A stretch of 64,000 nt of DNA from Bacteroides faecis MAJ27 (GCF_900106755.1 NZ_FNNN01000012.1:1-64000), one strand, 5' to 3'; shown: positions 42,832 to 53,000, counted from the first letter of the stretch. Translations and numbers: made by a program. Notes: generated by a model from the letters alone, not told the origin.

Positions 42832-44526
42832 ATGGAATGGATTATTAACCAATTAAGGGATCACCCTGAACTCGCCATTTTTCTTACCTTATTCGCCGGC
42901 TTCTGGCTGGGCAGATTCAAAATAGGAAAATTTTCATTAGGTACAGTGACGAGCGTCCTTCTGGTCGGAGTGCTGGTGGGACAGTTGAACATTAGTGTAG
43001 ACGGCCCGATGAAAGCTGTCTTTTTTCTACTGTTTTTATTCGCTGTGGGCTACAAAGTAGGTCCGCAATTCTTTCGCGGATTGAAGAAAGACGGATTGCC
43101 ACAAGTAGGATTTGCCGTCCTGATGTGTATAGTCAGCCTCATCGCCCCGTGGATACTTGCCAAAATCATGGGCTACCACGTAGGCGAAGCTGCCGGATTG
43201 CTGGCAGGCTCACAGACCATCTCCGCAGTTATCGGTGTAGCAAGTGACACGATCAATCAGTTAAGTATCAGCGATGCACAGAAAGCGACATTTATCAATG
43301 CCATTCCTGTAGCATACGCTGTGACTTATATTTTCGGCACGGCAGGCTCCGCATGGATTCTCGCTTCACTCGGTCCTAAAATGCTGGGCGGACTGGACAA
43401 AGTGAAAGCTGACTGCAAAGAGCTGGAAGCCAAAATGGGTACTTCGGAAGCTGATGAACCGGGATTTTATACTGCTCTCCGCCCCGTCGTATTCCGTGCT
43501 TATAAAATTGAGAACAAATGGTTTGGCAAAGGAAAGACTGTCAGCGAACTGGAAAAGTATCTGATAGAAAACGATAAGCGACTGTTTGTAGAACGGGTGC
43601 GGCAAAAAGGCGTCATAGAAGAGGTTACTCCGGAGATGCTTCTACAGCCGGGCGATGAAGTGGTACTGAGCGGTCGCCGTGAATACGCCATCGGCGAAGA
43701 AGACTGGATCGGTCCGGAAGTGATCGATGCCCAACTGCTCGACTTTCCGGCAGAGACGCTTCCCGTCATGGTTACTCACCGTACGTTCGCCGGAGAAAAA
43801 GTCTCTACCGTCCGCGCACAGAAATTCATGCATGGAGTCAGTATCCGCAGCATCAAGCGGGCAGGAATCAACATTCCGGTACTTGCGCAGACAGTGATCG
43901 ACTCCGGTGATATCCTTGAACTGACCGGAACAAAGTTCGAAGTGGAAACGGCTGCCAAGCAAATGGGTTACATTGACCGCCCTACCAACCAGACAGATAT
44001 GATCTTTGTCGGCCTGGGTATCCTTATCGGTGGTCTGGTCGGTGCACTGGCCATACATTTGGGAGGTATCCCGATCAGCCTTTCCACCAGTGGAGGTGCC
44101 TTGATCGCAGGACTCGTATTTGGTTGGCTGCGCAGCAAACGTCCCACCTTTGGCGGTATTCCCGAACCTTCGTTGTGGGTATTGAATAATGTAGGATTAA
44201 ACATGTTCATCGCCGTTGTCGGCATCGCCGCAGGACCTAGTTTTGTGACGGGTTTCAAGGAAGTAGGATTCAGCCTGTTTATCGTCGGTGCACTCGCAAC
44301 TGCCATTCCTCTTCTCAGCGGTTTGCTGATGGGAAGATATCTGTTTAAGTTCCACCCTGCCCTCACACTGGGATGTACAGCCGGAGCACGTACGACTACT
44401 GCCGCCCTGGGAGCTATTCAGGATGCACTGGGAAGTGACACTCCCGCCCTGGGATACACCGTGACGTATGCCGTCGGAAATACCCTGCTGATCATCTGGG
44501 GAGTAGCTATCGTATTACTCATGTAG
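42832..44526 (+). CDS. aspT: Aspartate-alanine exchanger family transporter
   Basis: This 564-aa membrane protein has two similar membrane halves (about 10-190 and 385-564). Each has a G-rich L-A-G-S-Q-T or T-A-G-A-R-T-T motif. Between them lie two TrkA_C-like soluble domains (about 210-370). AspT swaps extracellular L-aspartate for intracellular L-alanine. It is 59 nt before asdA, whose product converts aspartate to alanine inside the cell. The pair would consume a proton per turn and generate a charge gradient, as in Tetragenococcus. Confidence 0.9.
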   Translation: MEWIINQLRDHPELAIFLTLFAGFWLGRFKIGKFSLGTVTSVLLVGVLVGQLNISVDGPMKAVFFLLFLFAVGYKVGPQFFRGLKKDGLPQVGFAVLMCIVSLIAPWILAKIMGYHVGEAAGLLAGSQTISAVIGVASDTINQLSISDAQKATFINAIPVAYAVTYIFGTAGSAWILASLGPKMLGGLDKVKADCKELEAKMGTSEADEPGFYTALRPVVFRAYKIENKWFGKGKTVSELEKYLIENDKRLFVERVRQKGVIEEVTPEMLLQPGDEVVLSGRREYAIGEEDWIGPEVIDAQLLDFPAETLPVMVTHRTFAGEKVSTVRAQKFMHGVSIRSIKRAGINIPVLAQTVIDSGDILELTGTKFEVETAAKQMGYIDRPTNQTDMIFVGLGILIGGLVGALAIHLGGIPISLSTSGGALIAGLVFGWLRSKRPTFGGIPEPSLWVLNNVGLNMFIAVVGIAAGPSFVTGFKEVGFSLFIVGALATAIPLLSGLLMGRYLFKFHPALTLGCTAGARTTTAALGAIQDALGSDTPALGYTVTYAVGNTLLIIWGVAIVLLM

Positions 44527-44585
44527 ATATTAGTATAATGAATGTATCGTAAATCAAAATTAAGTATCAGAAAACAATAAGAACC

Positions 44586-46232
44586 ATGATGGAAAAGAAA
44601 ACAACTGGCACAGCTATCACCAAGAACTTTGCCAAAAAGATGGAAACGATCAGCCCTTTCGAACTTAAAAACAAGCTCATCGAAATGGCCGACGAAAGTA
44701 TTAAGAAAATAGCCCATACCATGCTGAATGCAGGGCGGGGCAACCCGAACTGGATTGCCACCGAACCACGTGAAGCCTTCTTCCTGCTGGGAAAATTCGG
44801 ACTTTGCGAATGTCGCCGTGTCCTGTCGCTGGAAGAAGGAATAGCAGGCATCCCGCAGAAAGATGGAATAGCTGCCCGCTTCGAAGCCTTTCTCAAAGAA
44901 AACGAGAAGGAACCCGGAGCCAAGCTGCTGAAAGGGACCTATAATTATATGTTGATGGAACATGCCGCCGACCCGGATACACTGGTTCATGAATGGGCTG
45001 AATCGGTCATCGGCGACCAGTATCCCGTCCCCGACCGTATCCTTCACTTCACCGAGCTAATCGTACAGGACTATCTGGCGCAGGAAATGTGCGACCGTCG
45101 TCCGCCCAAAGGTACATTCGACCTCTTCGCTACCGAAGGGGGAACGGCTGCCATGTGCTACGTATTCGATTCATTGCAAGAAAACTTCCTGCTGAATCAG
45201 GGAGATTCCATCGCTCTGATGATTCCGGTCTTCACGCCTTACATCGAAATTCCCGAACTACGCCGTTATCAGTTCGACGTTACCGAAATATCCGCTGACC
45301 AAATGACACCGGACGGACTGCATACCTGGCAATATAAAGATGAAGACATTGACAAGCTGAAGAATCCGCAGATAAAAGCGTTGTTTATCACCAATCCGAG
45401 CAATCCGCCCAGTTACGCGCTTAATCCGGAAACAGTGGCACGCATCATCCATATTGTAAAGAATGATAATCCGAACCTGATGATTATCACAGATGATGTG
45501 TACGGAACGTTTATTCCTCATTTCCGTTCGTTGATGGCAGAATTGCCACACAATACACTTTGCGTCTATTCCTTCTCCAAATATTTCGGAGCTACAGGAT
45601 GGAGAAATGCAGTCATTGCTTTACACGAAGACAACATCTACGACAAAATGATTGCCCGCCTGTCGGAGGAGCAAAAAGCAATCTTGAACAAACGCTACTC
45701 AAGCCTCGATTTGCACCCGGAGAAGATGAAGTTTATCGACCGCATGGTGGCCGACAGCCGCCAGATTGCATTAAACCATACCGCAGGACTTTCCCTGCCC
45801 CAACAAATGCAGATGAGCTTGTTTTCTGCCTTCGCCCTTCTTGACAAAGAAGACCGCTATAAGGCTAAAATGCAGGAAATCATTCACCGCCGCCTGCATG
45901 CGCTTTGGGACAATACCGGTTTCACACTGGTAGAGGACCCGCTACGTGCCGGATATTATTCGGAGATCGATATGCTGGTATGGGCGAAGAAATTTTATGG
46001 TGATGACTTCGTTGCTTACCTGCAAAAGACATACAATCCGCTGGATGTCGTTTTCCGGCTCGCCAACGAAACTTCATTGGTATTGCTGAACGGAGGCGGT
46101 TTTGCCGGACCGAAATGGAGTGTCCGTGTATCACTTGCCAATCTGAATGAGGCTGATTATGTGAAGATAGGAAAAAGCATCAAACGGGTACTGGAAGAGT
46201 ATGCCAAAGTGTGGAAAGCGTCCATAGGATAA
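44586..46232 (+). CDS. asdA: Aspartate 4-decarboxylase (bifunctional with transaminase activity)
   Basis: This PLP enzyme converts L-aspartate to L-alanine and CO2. The 548-aa protein is longer than ordinary aminotransferases and matches the AsdA family. The PLP lysine lies in S-F-S-K-Y-F-G-A-T-G-W-R. An N-terminal extension (R-G-N-P-N-W-I-A) and N-P-S-N-P-P-S fit the type I fold. The alternative start M2 (44589) is possible. It is paired with aspT. A branched RNA structure lies in the convergent gap that follows. Confidence 0.93.
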   Translation: MMEKKTTGTAITKNFAKKMETISPFELKNKLIEMADESIKKIAHTMLNAGRGNPNWIATEPREAFFLLGKFGLCECRRVLSLEEGIAGIPQKDGIAARFEAFLKENEKEPGAKLLKGTYNYMLMEHAADPDTLVHEWAESVIGDQYPVPDRILHFTELIVQDYLAQEMCDRRPPKGTFDLFATEGGTAAMCYVFDSLQENFLLNQGDSIALMIPVFTPYIEIPELRRYQFDVTEISADQMTPDGLHTWQYKDEDIDKLKNPQIKALFITNPSNPPSYALNPETVARIIHIVKNDNPNLMIITDDVYGTFIPHFRSLMAELPHNTLCVYSFSKYFGATGWRNAVIALHEDNIYDKMIARLSEEQKAILNKRYSSLDLHPEKMKFIDRMVADSRQIALNHTAGLSLPQQMQMSLFSAFALLDKEDRYKAKMQEIIHRRLHALWDNTGFTLVEDPLRAGYYSEIDMLVWAKKFYGDDFVAYLQKTYNPLDVVFRLANETSLVLLNGGGFAGPKWSVRVSLANLNEADYVKIGKSIKRVLEEYAKVWKASIG

Positions 46233-46253
46233 AGCGGCCCGAACATTGATTAC

Positions 46254-46312
46254 AGGGATATCCGAAAGGTGGTTGCAACCAATTTACTGACCGCCGATAA
46301 TCGGGTATCCCT
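46254..46312. terminator. Branched hairpin between asdA and the convergent barrel gene
   Basis: A 12-bp stem (46254-46265 with 46301-46312, one G-U) encloses an inner stem, GGTGG (46268-46272) with CCGCC (46291-46295). The flanking T-runs are weak. It probably ends transcription from both sides. Confidence 0.5.
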
Positions 46313-46350
46313 TCTGATCAAATAATCAAGTACTGCCACAAGACAAGGCA

Positions 46351-48459
46351 TCATTTGAACCGGGAAGTATCCACCTCTTCCCTCTTCTTCTCCTTATATC
46401 CTCCGAATTTATAGTTGAAGGAGATACCGAATGCACGGGTCGTTTTCATATAGTGGTTCTTCACATTCTGTAATCCGTAGCGGACATTTGTCGAAATAGT
46501 GGAAGTATTGAATATGTCGTCGCACTTCACAGTCAGCTGTGCCTTTCCTTTTGCAAAAGTATAGCGGAGGGCTACATCCAGATTTCCGGAACGGGGAAGG
46601 TCGAAAATGCCTTGTATAGCCCTGTTCTGATAAAATCCGCTGAGGGTTAACTTTAAATCCGGTTTGGTGGAGAGAGTGAAGGTATTGTTCATTGTCAGCA
46701 CAAATGTATATAATTTGCGGTCAAACGGGATATCCCAAAAATCACTGTCTTTCTGACGATAGCGGAAACCAATCGCCGTCACACGTGAATCCAGCCATTT
46801 CTTCACTTTAAAGGGGACTACCATCACTAGTCCTGCCTGCTCCGAGAAATCGAAATTGAAGCATTTATAAATCTCGACCAGACGTTCCGGAGATTGGTAA
46901 AGAGTTTGCATCTCCTTGTTTTTCGTGCGGCTGTAATAAGCGGATAATACATATTTGCCCTTTAGGATATAGCTGAGGGTCGTCTCATAATTCGTTGCAG
47001 GTTTGAGGAAGGGATTTCCCTGAATTTCGGAGTAGGCACCCATATAGGAAGTGGAGTTCTGCATACTCCAGTATTCCGGGTATTCTTTGTCACTGCTCAA
47101 TGAGAATTGCAGGATATGTCCCGAAGCAGGCAGATACGTCAGGTTGGCAACCGGGTAAAGGTTCCATTCATTCCACATATCCGTGTGATACTGCTCTGCT
47201 GCCAACGAAACATCTGCCGAAAGTTTTTCTCCGAAACTCTTGCTGAGTCCGGCATAGAAGTTCACCGTCTGTTCGCGGCGTCGGGATTTCATATTATTGT
47301 CCGGTAACGGTGCTTCCGTTTCGGGATCGTAATACATCTGATAACTGTTATCCAATGCCGTCGTATAGGTGACGCCGTAGTTCAGTCCCCAGTCTTTGCC
47401 CAATGTATGTTCCTGCCCGGCATAAAATCGCCATTGGTTGATCCGTTGGTTATCTCTGCTCAAAAAGTTCATCGTTTCCTCTCCCAGCGTACTGTGGAGC
47501 AACTGACTTCCGGGAGAATGATAATAGGTAAATTCCGCACCGGCTTTCAGTCCGAAAGGAGTCTGATAATCGAGCTTTGCATTATGAAGCTGTCCTTCCG
47601 AACGTGAATCGGTCACAGAATTTTGTGCACCGGTAACGGTGGCATAAGGCTTGACATCTGTGAAAGCTGTTGTATAAACCAAACTCAGCAAATGCTTGTC
47701 GGCAAATGCATAGTCCATGCCGAGACGCACCTGATGATTGTTGTGACGGGAAGTTGTGATGTCATACATATCCATCTGGTGTACCGAACCGTCGGCGAGC
47801 GTGTGAAGCGCTTCTTTATCCGTCTCCCGCCGTTCGCGGCTGTAAGAGTAAGAGTAGAGAAGATCAGCAGAGAATTTGCGTCCGGAGTACAGGAGGCTTC
47901 CACGCTCTGCCAAAGATTCGTAATGCAACTGGCTATAAGAGGTATATAGTTCACCTTGAAGGGAAGGTTCCTTTCCTGTGCCCGAAGTCAGTACCAGGTT
48001 AATCATCGGTCCGCGTACCTGATAGCGGGCCGGAGCCGAGTACATCACTTCCGCCTTTTCAATCCGGCTGACCGGCATTGATTTCAGCAGGTCATTCAAT
48101 TGTTCCACAGACAGGGTACTTACCTTTCCGTTGATGACCACTGTTACCGGTTGTCCTCCCAATGTCATTCCATCGTTCATAGCGACAACGCCCGGAAGGT
48201 TCTTTACCGCATCGTAAGCATTGTCCACCGGGAGGTTGCTCACCAGTCGCGGAACATCGTACACCAGTTTCCCCTGTTCCGCTTTCACTACCGGACGCTC
48301 TCCGGTAATCATCACTTCGGGAAGTTCCCTGAACAGACTGTCTATATATGCTACGTTTTTTACGCTGTCGGCAGGTTCTCGTACCGGCTGTACCTGCTGC
48401 GCAGAAGCATACATCCAATATAGGAAAAGTAACAAAAGCAGTAAGTAAGTTCGTTTCAT
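46351..48459 (-). CDS. Outer-membrane beta-barrel receptor with plug domain
   Basis: This 702-aa protein has a signal peptide (L-L-L-L-L-F-L-Y-W-M-Y-A-S-A). A plug-like domain (about 50-160, V-K-N-L-P-G-V-V ... G-G-Q-P-V-T-V-V-I-N-G-K) is followed by a long strand-rich barrel of the OMP_b-brl_3 type. There is no N-terminal carboxypeptidase-like domain and no SusD partner, so it is not a typical glycan-uptake SusC. It is divergent from the two-component system at 48593-50836, which is the likely regulator. Confidence 0.85.
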   Translation of the reverse strand: MKRTYLLLLLLFLYWMYASAQQVQPVREPADSVKNVAYIDSLFRELPEVMITGERPVVKAEQGKLVYDVPRLVSNLPVDNAYDAVKNLPGVVAMNDGMTLGGQPVTVVINGKVSTLSVEQLNDLLKSMPVSRIEKAEVMYSAPARYQVRGPMINLVLTSGTGKEPSLQGELYTSYSQLHYESLAERGSLLYSGRKFSADLLYSYSYSRERRETDKEALHTLADGSVHQMDMYDITTSRHNNHQVRLGMDYAFADKHLLSLVYTTAFTDVKPYATVTGAQNSVTDSRSEGQLHNAKLDYQTPFGLKAGAEFTYYHSPGSQLLHSTLGEETMNFLSRDNQRINQWRFYAGQEHTLGKDWGLNYGVTYTTALDNSYQMYYDPETEAPLPDNNMKSRRREQTVNFYAGLSKSFGEKLSADVSLAAEQYHTDMWNEWNLYPVANLTYLPASGHILQFSLSSDKEYPEYWSMQNSTSYMGAYSEIQGNPFLKPATNYETTLSYILKGKYVLSAYYSRTKNKEMQTLYQSPERLVEIYKCFNFDFSEQAGLVMVVPFKVKKWLDSRVTAIGFRYRQKDSDFWDIPFDRKLYTFVLTMNNTFTLSTKPDLKLTLSGFYQNRAIQGIFDLPRSGNLDVALRYTFAKGKAQLTVKCDDIFNTSTISTNVRYGLQNVKNHYMKTTRAFGISFNYKFGGYKEKKREEVDTSRFK

Positions 48460-48579
48460 ATCGCATTTATTTTTGAGTATGCTGCAAAATACGGGAGAAA
48501 AAGTGAAACTTTACGTTATCACCGGCTTATCTAGTGTTATTTAGTCTTATCAAAGAGAAGAAAAATAACAGTTTCATAC

Positions 48580-48587
48580 TATCTTTG
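48580..48587 (+). promoter_or_regulatory. -7 box directly before the sensor kinase start
   Basis: TATCTTTG ends 5 nt before ATG 48593. With the usual Bacteroides spacing, transcription would start at or next to the A of the start codon, implying a leaderless message. Confidence 0.45.
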
Positions 48588-48592
48588 TCCGT

Positions 48593-50107
48593 ATGAAACT
48601 ACCGTTGAAACATATCATTATCCTTGTCATCTGCTCGCTGACAGGCATCTTTGTTTACCAAACCTATTGGTTGACGGGACTTTACCGTACAATGAAACAG
48701 GAAATGAACAACCATATCAAGGATGCAATGCGTACGAGCGACTTCAATGAAATCGTGCTTCGTGTCAACGAATTGCAAAAAGACAATGTAGAACACGGAT
48801 CGGTCACCGTTTCCGCCGGATACAGTGACGACGGAAAAGCGCTGGTAACAAGCCAGACCATCTCTTATACGGACAGTACCTACAAAGACACCCTGCACAC
48901 GCGAACGGAAACGGCAGTAGATACATTGGCGGTTAACAATACTGACCCCGAAGCCAGAGCCATCGCCTCCAGCGAAAGCGGACTCGATGTATTATTAAAG
49001 AAAGAAGACTCGATGAAAGAACTTTTACTCAGCGTCCAACAGGGTATGCATTCGGGTGTGGATACCTATATCGACATCAACCTGCAAAAATATGACAGCC
49101 TCCTTACCGATGTATTGAAAGCACACAACATAGACGTTCCTCATCACACCTTATATATATACACCGGAACCGCAATGGATTCATCAAAAATATATATAGA
49201 TACGCTGGGTATCGCAGGAGACAGCAGTTATATCCCCAGCCCGAAAGCTATCCGCTACGACTACGAATTCAACAGACATCACAGCCAACGCTATCAACTG
49301 ATAATGGAACCGATCACTTCTCTGGTATGGAAGCAAATGACCGGAATTCTGGTCACTTCATTTGTTATCTTCCTCATCCTGGGATTCTCCTTTTGGTTTC
49401 TCATCCGGACACTGCTGAGACAAAAGACACTGGAGGAGATGAAGAGCAACTTTACCAATAACATCACGCATGAATTAAAAACTCCGATCGCCGTAGCTTA
49501 TGCCGCCAATGATGCGCTGCTGAATTTCAACCAAGCGGAGGAGAAGAGTAAGCGTGACCAGTACCTACGCATCAGTCAGGAGCAGTTGCAACGTTTGAGC
49601 GGGCTCGTTGAACAGATTCTTTCCATGAGCATGGAAAGTCGCAAGACATTCAGACTGCATCCCGAAGAGATTCATCTGAAAGAACTGATTACTTCTTTAA
49701 TAGAGCAGCACCAACTTAAAGCTGATAAAACCGTACACGTAACTCTGGAAATAAATCCCGAATCACTGACCCTTGTTGCAGACCGCACCCACTTCAACAA
49801 CATCATCAGCAATCTGATTGACAATGCAGTGAAGTACTCCAAAGAGTCTGCCGAAATAACAATCTGCTGCCGCCAGACAGAACAAACGGTATGCATCACT
49901 GTTACCGACCGGGGAATAGGCATTCCACCCGATAAACAGAAACATATATTCGACAAATTCTATCGGGTTCCGACAGGCAATCTTCATAATGTGAAAGGAT
50001 ACGGTTTAGGACTTTTCTATGTCAAAAGTATGGTCGAAAAGCATGGAGGTACCATCTCCGTGAAAAGTGAACCGGGCAAAGGAACTACATTTACCATTAT
50101 CTTATAA
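48593..50107 (+). CDS. Membrane sensor histidine kinase
   Basis: This is a 504-aa protein. Membrane helix 1 is at about 7-25, a periplasmic sensor follows at 26-250, and helix 2 is at 251-272. The HisKA domain has H293 (I-T-H-E-L-K-T-P), and the ATPase domain has N (N-L-I-D-N-A-V-K-Y), D-R-G-I-G-I-P and G-Y-G-L-G-L boxes. All catalytic boxes are intact. Its partner regulator starts 33 nt downstream. The layout resembles the RprX/RprY systems of Bacteroides, but I do not claim orthology. Confidence 0.93.
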   Translation: MKLPLKHIIILVICSLTGIFVYQTYWLTGLYRTMKQEMNNHIKDAMRTSDFNEIVLRVNELQKDNVEHGSVTVSAGYSDDGKALVTSQTISYTDSTYKDTLHTRTETAVDTLAVNNTDPEARAIASSESGLDVLLKKEDSMKELLLSVQQGMHSGVDTYIDINLQKYDSLLTDVLKAHNIDVPHHTLYIYTGTAMDSSKIYIDTLGIAGDSSYIPSPKAIRYDYEFNRHHSQRYQLIMEPITSLVWKQMTGILVTSFVIFLILGFSFWFLIRTLLRQKTLEEMKSNFTNNITHELKTPIAVAYAANDALLNFNQAEEKSKRDQYLRISQEQLQRLSGLVEQILSMSMESRKTFRLHPEEIHLKELITSLIEQHQLKADKTVHVTLEINPESLTLVADRTHFNNIISNLIDNAVKYSKESAEITICCRQTEQTVCITVTDRGIGIPPDKQKHIFDKFYRVPTGNLHNVKGYGLGLFYVKSMVEKHGGTISVKSEPGKGTTFTIIL

Positions 50108-50140
50108 AAAAGTGCATTTACTTTATAATAAGTCAACATC

Positions 50141-50836
50141 ATGAGTAAAAACGAAATTACAGTACTATTGGTAGAGGACGAAGTGACACTCGCTATGATC
50201 ATCAAAGATACACTGGAAGAAAGCGGCTTTACAATTCATACGGCAGGAGACGGAGAAGAAGGATTACATCTTTTCTTTGAACTACGCCCGGATGTATTGG
50301 TCGCCGACGTGATGATGCCGAAAATGGATGGATTCGAAATGGTGCGCCGTATCCGGCAAACAGACAAACAAACACCCGTTTTGTTTCTGACTGCCCGTTC
50401 GGCCATCAATGATGTGGTAGAAGGTTTTGAACTTGGAGCCAACGACTATTTGAAAAAGCCTTTTGGCATGCAAGAGCTCATTATCCGCATCAAGGCGCTA
50501 ATGGGGAAAGCGTTCAGCTTCACAGAGCAAAAGCCCTCCAGTCGCTTTGAGATAGGCAGCTACTTGTTCGATCCCGTTGCACAAACTCTATTGCGTGCCG
50601 GAGAGAGGCAGGAACTCTCCCACCGGGAATCTGAAATATTAAAACGTCTTTGCGAAAACCGGAATCAGGTAGTCAACACGCAAGATGTACTGCTTGACCT
50701 CTGGGGAGATGACAGCTTTTTCAATTCCCGAAGTCTGCATGTGTTCATTACTAAACTACGGCATAAATTATCACAGGATGAGCAAATCCGGATCGTTAAT
50801 GTGCGGGGAATCGGCTATAAATTAATAGCTACTTGA
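50141..50836 (+). CDS. OmpR-family response regulator
   Basis: This is a 231-aa protein. The receiver domain has E12-D13 and phosphoacceptor D56 (V-A-D-V-M-M-P); T and K switch residues lie in F-L-T-A-R and Y-L-K-K-P-F. A winged-helix output domain follows (about 130-229, L-S-H-R-E-S-E-I-L ... V-R-G-I-G-Y-K-L). It pairs with the upstream kinase. The operon ends in an unusual palindromic block at 50844-50930. The divergent barrel gene is a candidate target. Confidence 0.94.
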   Translation: MSKNEITVLLVEDEVTLAMIIKDTLEESGFTIHTAGDGEEGLHLFFELRPDVLVADVMMPKMDGFEMVRRIRQTDKQTPVLFLTARSAINDVVEGFELGANDYLKKPFGMQELIIRIKALMGKAFSFTEQKPSSRFEIGSYLFDPVAQTLLRAGERQELSHRESEILKRLCENRNQVVNTQDVLLDLWGDDSFFNSRSLHVFITKLRHKLSQDEQIRIVNVRGIGYKLIAT

Positions 50837-50843
50837 ATCAAAA

Positions 50844-50930
50844 AAACATGGTGTCACTATACCAGTGATATAGTGTCACTATCCTGCCGGGATACTTACA
50901 CCATCCTGTCAGGATAGTGACACCATGTTT
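50844..50930 (+). terminator. Palindromic block with alternative stems after the response regulator
   Basis: A 17-bp perfect outer stem, AAACATGGTGTCACTAT (50844-50860) with 50914-50930, is present. The core motif GTGTCACTAT appears twice forward (50851, 50874) and its inverse at 50914-50923; a diverged inverse copy lies at about 50890-50906. The second forward copy can pair with the same inverse copy, and CACTATA/TATAGTG can form a local hairpin, so several folds exclude one another. Confidence 0.65.
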
Positions 50931-51018
50931 AAAATGGATTTTTCTCTAAGAAAACATAACGGAAGCAAGCAGTCATACTAATATTTTCTATCTTTGTCAT
51001 CAATCAACCTTTACGAAG

Positions 51019-51555
51019 ATGAAAAAACTGATTCTATTTCTTTCGCTGGTATTATCGGTCGGTTTTGCATCCGCACAGTCGGAAGTTCCTTCCGATAGTA
51101 TTCGTCGTACCCCTTCAAGCAATATGAAGGAATTTGGCGGCTTCCTGCTGGACATGGGATTAATGAATGTGGCACCTCCCAAACTTCCGAAACTCAATCT
51201 GGACATACCGGATGTAAGTAAAGATTACAATCAGATATTCCGTCTGAATACAGACGCAACCTATACCCAGGGATTCACTGACGCATTTTCTTCTCCTTTC
51301 TCCGGTTTCGGATATGGGTATGGATGGGGGTTGTCGTCTTCACCGCAATTCATGCAAATGGGAACCTTCAAACTGAAAAATGGATGGAAAATCAATACAT
51401 ACGGAGACTATGATAAAGACGGATGGAAAGTACCCAACCGCAGTGCTATGCCTTGGGAAAAAAATAACTTCCGGGGAGCATTCGAACTGAAATCTTCAAA
51501 TGGTAATTTCGGTATCCGGATTGAAGTTCAGCAAGGAAGGAATGGGCTCTATTAA
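51019..51555 (+). CDS. Secreted hypothetical protein, 178 aa
   Basis: The protein has a clear signal peptide (L-I-L-F-L-S-L-V-L-S-V-G-F-A-S-A-Q). The mature part begins with a polar linker. The middle has a Gly/Phe/Tyr-rich patch (F-S-G-F-G-Y-G-Y-G-W-G), and the end is strand-rich (G-N-F-G-I-R-I-E-V). It is probably periplasmic or outer-membrane associated. It has its own -7 box TATCTTTG (50989-50996), 22 nt before the start. I do not recognise the family. Confidence 0.72.
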   Translation: MKKLILFLSLVLSVGFASAQSEVPSDSIRRTPSSNMKEFGGFLLDMGLMNVAPPKLPKLNLDIPDVSKDYNQIFRLNTDATYTQGFTDAFSSPFSGFGYGYGWGLSSSPQFMQMGTFKLKNGWKINTYGDYDKDGWKVPNRSAMPWEKNNFRGAFELKSSNGNFGIRIEVQQGRNGLY

Positions 51556-51614
51556 TCACCCTATAATAATGAAATATTATAATAGCAAATAATACTTTTA
51601 CAAGTAATTTCAAT

Positions 51615-51671
51615 TTAGCTATTAGCATAATCTGATTAGCTATTAGCTTATCAGATTATGCTAATAGCTAA
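51615..51671. repeat. 21-bp perfect palindromic element
   Basis: The left arm 51615-51635 is inverted exactly at 51651-51671. The 15-nt loop repeats the first 12 nt of the left arm (TTAGCTATTAGC). Fifteen nt (CTATTAGCATAATCT) also occur at 19188-19202 within another palindrome. It lies in a convergent gap and could terminate both genes or be a dispersed repeat. Confidence 0.75.
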
Positions 51672-51736
51672 TCAAATTATCTTCGTCAGGCACTTCCGAC
51701 TATCAATAACAAATGCAGTTACTACTTCTTTTTTGT

Positions 51737-52753
51737 TCATTTTGATTCAAAGGCCCTGTCCGCTGCACACATTGCATCCGCTATACGGTCACACCATGAA
51801 TCGAACTCCGGATCAGGAGTCTGCGTTTCAGGATGCGAAAGCATGTATTGAACTGCCTGCCTTAAACCGTCTGCCATTGAGGTAGTACAGATAAAATCCG
51901 GAACAAGACGTTTTATTTTCGAATTATCGAAGACTACAGTAGCTGCTTTGTCTCCCAACAGTTCGCCTCTAAAATCATAGTTTTCTCCATGCCGTGCAAG
52001 GAAATCGGAAGCCACATGCAAGGCGTTCAACGGTTTTTCCAGTGCATCGGCAATGGTTTGATAAATCTGGTTCCAAGTCATACTCTCATCAGTAGTTATA
52101 TGGAAGGCATTTCCGATTGCATGAGGATTTGCCATAAGTCCAACGTATCCTTTGGCAAAATCTCTGGAATGAGTCAATGTCCACAATGAACTGCCATCGC
52201 CGGGAATAATCACAGGTTTCCCGTCAAGAATCCGTTTCAGAATCTGCCAGTTGCCGTTATTTCCATGCAGGCTTACAGGAGGTTTCGTTCCATTATAAGT
52301 ATGACTGGGACGAACAATCGTAACCGGAAAACCGGTTGTCCGGTATGCTGCCATCAACACTTCTTCGGCTGCGATCTTATGCCGTGAATACTGCCAGTAA
52401 GGATTCACCAGAGGAGTGCTTTCTGTAATACGGTAATCAGCCAACGGCTTTTGATAGGCGGATGCACTACTGATAAAAATATATTGCTTCGTCTTATCCC
52501 GGAACAGACGAATGTCACGTTCTACATCTTCTGCCGTATAAGCAATGAACTGGGCAACCACATCATAACTTTCATCTGTGACAGCCTTCGCTACGGCTTC
52601 CTCATCATGAATGTCGGCAATGATACTACGCATGCCTTCGGGCAGTTTCCTTGAACCTCGGTTGAGCAGTGTAATCTCCCACCCTCTCTGTTGTGCCAAC
52701 TCTACTACATCGGCACTGATGGTACCGGTCCCTCCAATGAATAATGCTTTCAT
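51737..52753 (-). CDS. NAD-dependent epimerase/dehydratase-type SDR
   Basis: This 338-aa extended short-chain dehydrogenase fold has the N-terminal nucleotide loop G-G-T-G-T-I-S (7-13), S-S-A-S-A-Y in the substrate strand, and catalytic Y-S-R-H-K (YxxxK). The second domain binds substrate; the R-P-S-H-T-Y-N-G segment resembles RNA-binding/chloroplast CSP41-like and sugar-nucleotide members. The substrate cannot be told. It is monocistronic with a likely -7 TATATTTG (52789-52782, minus), divergent from the AraC pair. Confidence 0.83.
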   Translation of the reverse strand: MKALFIGGTGTISADVVELAQQRGWEITLLNRGSRKLPEGMRSIIADIHDEEAVAKAVTDESYDVVAQFIAYTAEDVERDIRLFRDKTKQYIFISSASAYQKPLADYRITESTPLVNPYWQYSRHKIAAEEVLMAAYRTTGFPVTIVRPSHTYNGTKPPVSLHGNNGNWQILKRILDGKPVIIPGDGSSLWTLTHSRDFAKGYVGLMANPHAIGNAFHITTDESMTWNQIYQTIADALEKPLNALHVASDFLARHGENYDFRGELLGDKAATVVFDNSKIKRLVPDFICTTSMADGLRQAVQYMLSHPETQTPDPEFDSWCDRIADAMCAADRAFESK

Positions 52754-52968
52754 AAAACAAGTCTTTTAAAATTCGCAGGAACAAATATATCAATTCTGTT
52801 ATTTACATCCTTGCTATTATTCCGTTTTTTTGTTTCTGATACGCTAATCTTGATAGTAAATGTAAGTTTGCATCCGGTCGGCTGCCAACGTTGTATACAA
52901 ATTACTGAATCTTATACCCAAATTACAGTTTTACAAATCCGGAATGAAAAAGATACATTTAAAAGCTT

Positions 52969-52976
52969 TATCTTTG
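52969..52976 (+). promoter_or_regulatory. -7 box of the AraC gene pair
   Basis: TATCTTTG lies 24 nt before the first AraC start. No clear -33 TTTG is visible, consistent with an activated promoter. Confidence 0.45.
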
Positions 52977-53000
52977 TGACAGATCAAAACTGCAAGCCGT

